Shown piece by piece: positions 56,721 through 64,000 of a stretch of 64,000 bases of DNA. The DNA lies in NCBI GenBank assembly GCA_026122225.1, contig JANEZZ010002668.1, positions 124,001 through 188,000 on the forward strand, read 5' to 3'. A model generated the notes under the pieces. The model saw nothing but the letters and a program-made list of their open reading frames with translations, had not been told where the DNA came from and searched no databases. Origin of the DNA: Heloderma charlesbogerti (Eukaryota > Chordata > Lepidosauria > Squamata > Helodermatidae). Positions within the stretch are counted from its first letter, which is position 1. Every line of letters begins with the position of its first letter. The translations under genes were made by a program, and so were the position numbers.

Positions 56721-58273
56721 GGAGATGACAAACCAACCCTCTCGAGTTCACATCCCGCTGCGGGCGGGGAGACAAAACAAAGAATTGTCCAAGAACGAGC
56801 CAGTGCTGACAGAAACGGGAGCTGGGACCTGTTCCCCCAGCCCTAAATGCATTTTCTTGCAAAGTAGCTCCTACGGATTTCAGTGGATTGCTCCCAAGTA
56901 CGTCCAGACTGCAGACCGCTGTTAAACCTGGAGGATCAGAGATTACCTGGCTTTATTTTACTTCCATGCCAGATCTCTACAAGTGAGATTGTATCTTGTT
57001 GTCACTGCTTTTGCATTAACAGAAAGACATCTCCCTGCTAGCACTTATTCTGGACTTCAAGGATTGGGTACTGTAGGGAGAAATATGGAACAAAACGTAC
57101 ATTTGCAGCACAATCCTATACATGTCCACTCAAAAGTAAGTCCTATTTAATTCGATAGAGATTAGTCCAGGGTAACTGTGTACAAGATTGCCTCCTAAAC
57201 AATGGTTTGGTCTCACCAGGGTCCACTAGTTCATGTGGCAAGGCTACTTTCCCAGGTACAACATCTGAACAGCCAGCTTCATGCGCGTCTGAGAAGCTTG
57301 CACGCGCTTCAGAGTGTACCTCTTTTTTTTCTTCCACAGTGGCTCCTAGCGCTCCACCGGGGAAATGTTCTGAAGCTGCTTGAAAGGAAGAACGTCCCTG
57401 TTTAATTTCAGCCAGGTCTCTCATTTTTTGCATTAGTTAAGGGTCTGCCGTTATAAAGCTTTTTGTATAGTGAAAAGGGCACGATCCAGCCAACCTTGAA
57501 CTCTTAACTCCCATGCATTTGAATGATGTGTTTAAATCTCCCCCGATGAAATCAGTCAGACTTCGCTAGATCAAATTGGTCGTTAATAAATTAATCAGCT
57601 TAATCAGTTTCATTCTGTGTTTCCAGGCTGGGCTTTGGAAGCGTGCCCATGAGCATGTGCAGAATGCCTTCGCGTCATTGCTAAATAAACACGTAGCATA
57701 AGAGAGTGCTCCAGATCAGAAGCTAAAATATTCCAGCCAGATTAAGGTGAAATTATCCATCATTATACAAATGAAGGCTAGCATGTCATCTCTTCCATGG
57801 TTTGGGGTGATTTATTTGCTTTTAGCACTGTTCTCCTGTCCCTTTGAGATATCTGCGTGGGTTATTTCTCCCTGCCTAATTTCCAGTTTCCACTGTTTTC
57901 CAACCACAACCAGGAACAGGAAAACAATGTGCTATGTAGGCAGCACACCCTGATGAGAAGAGGAAGGGAAGGGCCAGTCTCTGCAAGGGAGGGATGTGTT
58001 CTGGCTGCACTTTGCCAACTCCTTCCTTCTACTGCCCTGTCCCAGCAGAGCACATGCCCTTCATTAATGGGGCAGGGCTTCTCTTTAAGTCCCACATGTG
58101 CACACTTAGGTGATGGCAATATCCTAAAAACACACCAGGTTAAGACTACATGGTGAAAACGGAACTAAAAGTGTGAAACATCTGTCATTTTGTTTCCTGC
58201 CTCTGTGTTTCTCGTTTATGGTGAATATGATTGGGCAAGGACTGTTAGGGGCAAGGTGTGATTTGGGCAAGGG
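56721..58273. other. Upstream flank, non-coding
   Basis: Immediately upstream of the CpG island on the gene's 5' side. A common palindrome remnant (cagcacaatcctatacatg to aactgtgtacaagattgcct) lies at 57108-57192. The stretch 57480-57800 is repeat-free. No exon seen. Confidence 0.45.
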
Positions 58274-58283
58274 CAATGCTCAT

Positions 58284-58582
58284 AGAGCCTCATGTGGCGC
58301 AGAGTGGTAGGTGGCAGTATTGCGACTGAAACTCTCCCCACGACCTGAGTTCTATCGCAGCGGAAGCTGGGTGCCAGGTAGCCGGCTCAGGTTGGCTCAG
58401 CCTTCCAGCCTTCCGAGGTGGGTAAAATGAGTACCCAGCTTGCTGGGGGAAAGGTAGTCACGACTGGGGAAGGCAATGGCAAACCACCCCGCTACAGTCT
58501 GCCATGAAAACGCTAGCGAAAGCGGCGTCCCTCTAGGAGTCAGCAATGACTCGGTGCTTGCACAGGAGGAACCTTTCCTTTC
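58284..58582 (+). mobile_element. tRNA-derived SINE with RTE-like body, full length
   Basis: Head gagcctcatgtggcgcagag (tRNA-like), B-box-like ctgagttctatcgcagcgga, body with gtaaaatgagtacccagctt. Then gggaaggcaatggcaaacca and ctgccatgaaaacgc, matching the RTE 5' region at 17694-17737 (gagaaggcaatggcaaccca, cttgccgtgaaaac), and an end with gagtcagcaatgactcggtg. Flanked by a 10-bp duplication caatgctcat at 58274-58283 and 58583-58592. Complete and probably fairly recent. Confidence 0.85.
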
Positions 58583-58784
58583 CAATGCTCATTAGAGCAT
58601 TATCCCAGAACTTATTGTCAGTGTCAGCATTCAGCCCATATGTTGAGCAGGAGTAGAGACAAGCTTGTCTCTGATCATGTACAGAACCCAGTCACACCCA
58701 GCCAAAACAGGCTTCCTTGACAGAAGGAAGGATGTTCAAGCTCAGTACCTCTCCCATTAGAAATTAGCAAGTGGGATTATTGGA

Positions 58785-58863
58785 TTGTATCCAATGCTAG
58801 TCCTACTTAGAGTAGACCCATTAAAGTGAATTGCACATAAATTATGCTAAAATTGGATACAAC
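58785..58863. mobile_element. Small palindromic MITE
   Basis: ttggattgtatccaatgcta and aaaattggatacaaccca are inverted ends around agtagacccattaaagtgaa. Same broad family as 53388-53511 and 59750-59850. Confidence 0.55.
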
Positions 58864-59749
58864 CCATGGGGGTTGTATTCTTGTCCTAAATGTTCACACT
58901 CCAATAGAACATAATAGATGTTCCTAATTTCAGACACTGGCTTCTAATTGTTTTCATTGATAGTCTGACAAAACTGGAAGGGTGTGTCCACTGGAAGAAA
59001 GGTCAACTTTTAAGCAGATCTCACTCTGACTAACACTGCTGGCTCCAGGGTTTTGAGGGCCCTTAGGCAAAACACCTTCCCTCAGTGAGTCTAGCTTCTC
59101 ACCACCGTTGTCACCCAACTGCTATTACTCCTCTTCACTGCTACCACATGCTTGCTTGACAGGCAGAGAGCCAGTGAGCAATTAGGCAAGGGGCATCTAC
59201 TGCTCATCCCTCTCACCACCACCATTGTCTGGGCCAGAGCGAGAGGCAGGTGAACAGGCAGGCTGCCACAGTGAAGAGGGGTAAGTCCAGGGTGCTCTTC
59301 TCAGTGGGCCCCTGTTGGAATGTGGGTCCTCAGCAGAGGCCCGACCATGCCAACCCGACACTGGCCCTGCTGACTAAAGTAGTGCACCTCTAAGATTGTG
59401 TATTTGCTCCTCTGCAGATGGGAAGAGAGAGCAAAGGATACCAAAAGCGAAGACTGAAAAAATATAAAAGCCTTTAACAGGAGTCAGAGCTTGCACATGA
59501 GAGATTCACACAATATTGAGACATAAATTTGGAGGGGAAGAACTACATTCTCAGATATAGACATCTTGGGAGCATTTACAAGGGAGAACCGCCACTCTGA
59601 AGTTGATGTTTTTACTGTTTTTATACTAAAATGAAAGAACTGGATGTGAAGTATGACCCAACTCTGCCGATGAGTGAACCACACAAACTGAAGATGCAAC
59701 AGATCTGGACTGCCATGTTCAAATGCCCTTCATAAATTTAAGAACCTTA
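58864..59749. other. Upstream flank, non-coding
   Basis: A moderately GC-rich stretch at 59030-59380 without recognisable coding. Nothing else assigned. Confidence 0.4.
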
Positions 59750-59855
59750 GGCTGCAATCCTATACACACTTACACACTTGTATACAATCCTATACAAGTG
59801 CCACTGAATGCAATGGGACTTACCTCTGAGTAGACAAGTGTAAGATTGCAGTGTT
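59750..59855. mobile_element. Palindromic MITE remnant with internal duplication
   Basis: ggctgcaatcctatacacac and gacaagtgtaagattgcag are the inverted ends; near the left end caatcctataca occurs twice (59756 and 59785). The core is cactgaatgcaatgggactt. Confidence 0.65.
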
Positions 59856-62800
59856 TATAATCTTATCTTCAGTAGTGGTTTAATTCAAAGTACTGCTACT
59901 TTACCCTGCTTTAGGAGCCTATTTGGCTGAAAACAGCATAGAAATATAATGTGAAGTACTAATTATGATCAGTGTCAAACCTGATCCATTCTCCAATGCA
60001 GTTCTGCCTTGCTTATGCCTCATGGGCTTTCTTCACACCGAGCTTTTATCCTGTGATTGAGATTGCTCTTTCACCAAAGTTTGTGGGCCCTTTGTTTCAT
60101 TTTCAGATTGATTGCAGATAATGAGCTATCAAATTTCCCCATTGTGTTCCTCTTGAGTTTCCTCCATGAAAGCAAGAAGAGGAGCGAGATCAATGAAAGA
60201 TATTGGAAAACTCAGATACGAGGAGAAAGTGGGGGGGAGTCTTTGTGATCCTGCATTTAAAACTGAAGCAGAAAGCCCCATGTTAAATGCAGGATTTTAG
60301 GCTGGTGTAGAGATGCTCATGTTCAGCACACTAAGGCTGCTTCAACAAAGATGGGGGCAGCCCCAGAAATGTGATGAACATGCCTCTGCAGGCTGTAATT
60401 TCCTGAGGCTCCTGCTGTCATGTTTATTGCAAATATTCGGGCCCATGGTGCTTCCAGACAGAAAAGCCCTAGTGCTATCAGTCCTAAGACACCGTGCAGC
60501 TATCCCACTTTTTTTTTTTTTAACTTAATGGATTTTCCACTGTAAGAAAAAAGATGGAAGTAGTGGTGGAAAAACATGGAAGGGATGCCAATTGAAGATA
60601 GCAACTGGACCCCATGAATGAGACACTGGATGGCACAATAAAAGCCTTACCTGGAAGCATCCACCAAAAAATATCTCCAATCTACTTGTAATGGTACCTT
60701 TCCTAATTCATGCAAATAGTCCCATTCTTGTTTTTACAATACACAATTCTCAGTGGCATTTATTACTGCAGGTTTTCAGCTAAAACCTAACATTTCCAAG
60801 CATATATTGTTATGACTTTGGTTTGTTTGTTTTGTTTTTGTGTTGTCAATGGTTTGTTGCCATGGTTTTGCTAAGCTGCCACATGATGGGTGATCAAGGA
60901 TTAAACAAAAGGACTTCATATTCCGTAATGGTTGGAAAGTCAGCTAGGGAGGGACAGAGAAACAGTTGGTCGCTGTTTGTAATTAAGGGTTTTGCTAAAA
61001 CTAGTTTTAACAAATGGTTTTGCTGAAATTGGGGCAACTCTCTCTTTGGGAGGAATCTGGCACAGGCTTAATGGCTGTGCTGCTGCTTTAGGCATCTGTT
61101 TGCACATTTGTAAATAAGCAGATGTTCCAGAGACGCCATAAGTCTCCAGTGCTCTCTCATTGCTAGGAAACAGATCCTGAAAAAGCTTGCCCCTGGTTTT
61201 CCTAATATTCAAGAAATTAGGGTGAGTCACACACCCTTTTGTGACTGCTAAAAAGGCTTGGCAGTGAGAGATCATGCAAAATGTGATGTACAAAACATCT
61301 TGTACATCAAAAAAAATCATGGAAAAGCTTTCAGGGGTGTGAGCGATATTAGGCAAATGGAAATGAACAACCTGTATTAAAATAGAGATTTTACAAATAT
61401 GGTTATGTAGGTTTAGGTCATGCAATGTGGGATTCTACTCCTAATTTGAGCTCAGCCTCACTGGAACTCAGTCCCAGAACCTGTTTGCAGTAGCAGAAAT
61501 ATGTCCTGTATAACTCATTGGCTGAATTGTGTAGCTGTGTGTCCTTAATCATATGTGTATGTACACAGGTACTCGAACGGCACATGGTGAACTGCATACT
61601 AAAATAAAGTGGGGACGTTAGCTCAAGAACAGTGGCAATGGTTAAGGGTGAAAAATACGCATGCTCAAAAATTTGACCACAAGTATTTACCGAAATAAAA
61701 GATTGTTTAATACACCAGCCCTAGCGCTGGACCAGTAAATTACTCCTTTAAGAGTCTTAAGAGCAGCAAAAGAGCACAAAAAGATGGAAGCAAGGAGTTA
61801 TGGTTTCTCAAATAAGAAGTAGGGAAGTTACTAAGCAAGGCCATCACTGGAAGTCTACAGGCAATAGGGGAAACTCAAGTTTCAGTGGCTCGGGGCTGGC
61901 AACACAAAGGACAGAATGAACAGATTCAGGGGGATATACGGAGAAAGACGGACAAACAATGTCAGAGCAAATAGTTACTTGTTTTAGAGGAAAAGGAAAG
62001 CAACTTCTATGTTGTTCACAATCACTTGGAAATTCACAAGGAGCAATGGGTTCCTTGGCTTTTACAGGCTTCTGGTCACAAATTCACAGTGGGGTAATCC
62101 AAGGCCTTTATTCCCATACATTCAAAGGCAATGATGGGGGAACTGATGGCAGGCTAAGCTCCTTTAGGAACCCTTGAGCCCCACCTGGTGCAGAATGCAG
62201 TTGCAAAAATAGAACTTGAAATGGATAGTGGTGAAGCCATGCCTCTCCTGAGACCCTGACTAACCCAAAGAAAATGACAAACATGAGAGAAGGAAAGGGA
62301 GCTAGGAAAAGGAGGCAAGGGACAGAAGCTAGCTTTGATGGATGCACTATCTTGGTTGCCCCATTCTCCCAGATAGAACTTCACCCCTGGTAAAGCACCC
62401 ATTGCTGCACTTGACCAACATCCTGGAAGTTTGGCCACCTGGTCCTAGAAATGTGGATTTAGCTAGGAACGAACAGTGCTAGGAATGGTTCACAAGGAGC
62501 AGGTAGTATGTGCCAGGCAAACTGAGAGAATCACAGCAGAGGGTCTGTAGAACATTAGGTCCTGCAGTCAACACAAGAGTTTCAATTCAATGACAGTTAT
62601 AGGGTACAGAACAAAGACACAAAGAAGATAGTGACTTTGGACATGCTCAGTTAGGGTTAAACAAAAAATTAAATAGCTTGATTCTGGCTAATGAAGGAGC
62701 CTTCCAGAGGTTCCAGGCCACCTGAGTGAATTTGGGCTGGCTAATTTGATACACAAAACCTTGCTTCCCAGTGCCAATCTGGTGGAGGCGATAGAACAAG

Positions 62801-64000
62801 GGATAACCTGGTGCTGTTTTAATCGAGTAGCCTATCTGGAGATGAGGATGCTTCAGGATTGGAGGACATTTCCCATCAGGGCTTTAGAATTGGCCAGTTT
62901 TACACTTACACTTCAGTGGCACACGTCTCTCTTTCAATTCTGTATGTAATGTCCTAGATATGCTCAAGTGCCTTGGCTCCATAACTGTGAATCTCCTTGC
63001 TGCTAGATTAGGTGGCCACTTAAGAATCGCAAAACAAAAAGGAGAAAAGCCATGACTAAAACAGAGTAGAGATAGGCTAATTTGTATATAATGTATATTG
63101 TACAGATACCAATTTAGAAATAATTGTAAGTTAAATAGAAATGCAGTACATCTCAGCATAGTGTGGGAGGCTGCGACCAGGTGACCTGTGCGCCTTTCTG
63201 ATGGCCCTAACTTTATTAAAGAGCATGAGCATCCATGAAGAGATTAGTTTGTGTGCCCCACACCCCACAAACTATCATGGAGATGGAGTAGAGCAGCCCC
63301 TATGAGAGTACAGAAATTGAGCATCCCTGGCTCAAACAGATAGGAAACAGAAGTAATAAATGTCAGCTTAAAATGCTTTGCCCTTCCCATGGTCCTGCCA
63401 CCCAGTTCCCAGAGCTATAAATCATTTGGTAATTTATGTCCTTCATAATTGGCTTCTTTGAACATTGGCACGTCATATTTCACAGTCTTCACTATTCTGT
63501 CATCCACACATAATCTGTAGAGCAAATCCTTTTTACTTCTCTAACACAGGCTGTTTGGAAAGTATTCTGCAGCAACTGGAACAGTAGCTTCCTTTGATTA
63601 AACTCCTTCTGGACAACTTGAGTGGATTCTTCTTTGGCCTGGGTGAGTATCTTGATATTTAAAAGGGGAGCGATGAAAACAGTGGCCAGAAAGCTCACTG
63701 GAGAATCGGGTCTTGCAATATCTTGGGTGTGGATGTAATGGGGCAGTGAGAGGATGGGAGATAACATTTTCACCTAATACACTACTAAATAAGCTAGTAC
63801 CTTACTGTAGGCAGGAGGAAGAAAAAGCCACTACAATTGATCTATTCACATACTGTTCATTTTGCACTCTGTTGCAGGATCAGCAAGATATTGGAGATGA
63901 CTCTATTGTTATTTTAAATCAGGAGTGGTGGGCAACTTTGAGGGGTCTGGGAGCCAATTCCCCCACCCACCCCCAGAATACACCAGGCTGCACTCCTGTG
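59856..64000. other. Upstream flank, non-coding
   Basis: 4.1 kb without a gene I can support. The longest frames (60940-61425 minus, 63492-63773 minus) resemble no known family and lack splice context. A T11 run lies near 60510. 62100-62450 is moderately GC-rich and might be an old repeat. No LINE or SINE signature seen. Confidence 0.4.

Noticed and set aside
55190..56728. 512-residue plus-strand open frame and several 280-310-residue minus-strand frames in the CpG island
   Set aside because: Composition artefacts of extreme GC: frames are open in all directions, rich in A, R, P and G, and without domain order. Only the minus frame that ends at the splice donor in phase 0 has any family agreement.
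60940..61425. 161-residue minus-strand open frame
   Set aside because: No domain or repeat family recognised and no exon signals; treated as chance.
63492..63773. 93-residue minus-strand frame near the window end
   Set aside because: Looks mildly protein-like (KEESTQVVQKEFNQRKLLFQ) but has no splice context or family match I can name.

Overview
This window looks like nuclear DNA from a squamate reptile (a lizard or snake). It holds three BovB (RTE-clade) LINEs of about 3.0-3.2 kb, a second BovB-like RTE family, a Sauria SINE whose 3' tail matches BovB, other tRNA-derived SINEs, CR1- and L2-type LINE pieces, a MIR/CORE-SINE and many small palindromic MITEs. There is no operon structure, CRISPR array or prokaryotic gene.

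The only host gene I can support lies on the minus strand. Its first coding exon is probably inside a strong CpG island (about 55.4-56.7 kb). Two short exons follow at 48180-48266 and 47202-47306. All three are in phase 0 with consensus splice sites. Exons 2 and 3 encode the first part of a PDZ domain that best fits the PDZRN3/PDZRN4 (LNX3/LNX4) family, closest to PDZRN4 as I know that family. The rest of the PDZ domain and the later exons were not found, so positions 1-47201 are most simply intron 3. Intron 1 is 47.5% repeats and unique DNA between 48267 and 55795, and 56.7-64 kb is upstream flank. The RING region expected in exon 1 is not cleanly readable.

Layout. 0-9.6 kb: LINE and SINE fragments, MITEs, an RTE fragment inside an 18-bp direct repeat, and a foldback element. 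10.9-16.4 kb: Sauria SINE, L2-type LINE, a foldback with arms of about 250 bp, and a 2.2-kb CR1-group LINE. 17.5-24.6 kb: a nested block in which an RTE element is split by a nearly full-length BovB (11-bp target-site duplication) and again by a CR1 fragment next to an array of target-like sequence. 25.1-28.1 and 34.3-37.5 kb: two more BovB copies, both minus strand, each with its own 11-bp duplication. 37.5-47 kb: mostly unique AT-rich intron with MITEs. 47-56.4 kb: the PDZ gene's exons and introns. 56.7-64 kb: upstream flank with a tRNA-SINE and MITE remnants.

The mobile elements are linked. BovB probably supplied the machinery for the Sauria SINE (shared 17-bp 3' end), and another SINE carries a segment like the 5' region of the second RTE. 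Every LINE reading frame is broken by stops, frameshifts or deletions. Coordinates of old repeats are by eye, with errors of a few to tens of bases.
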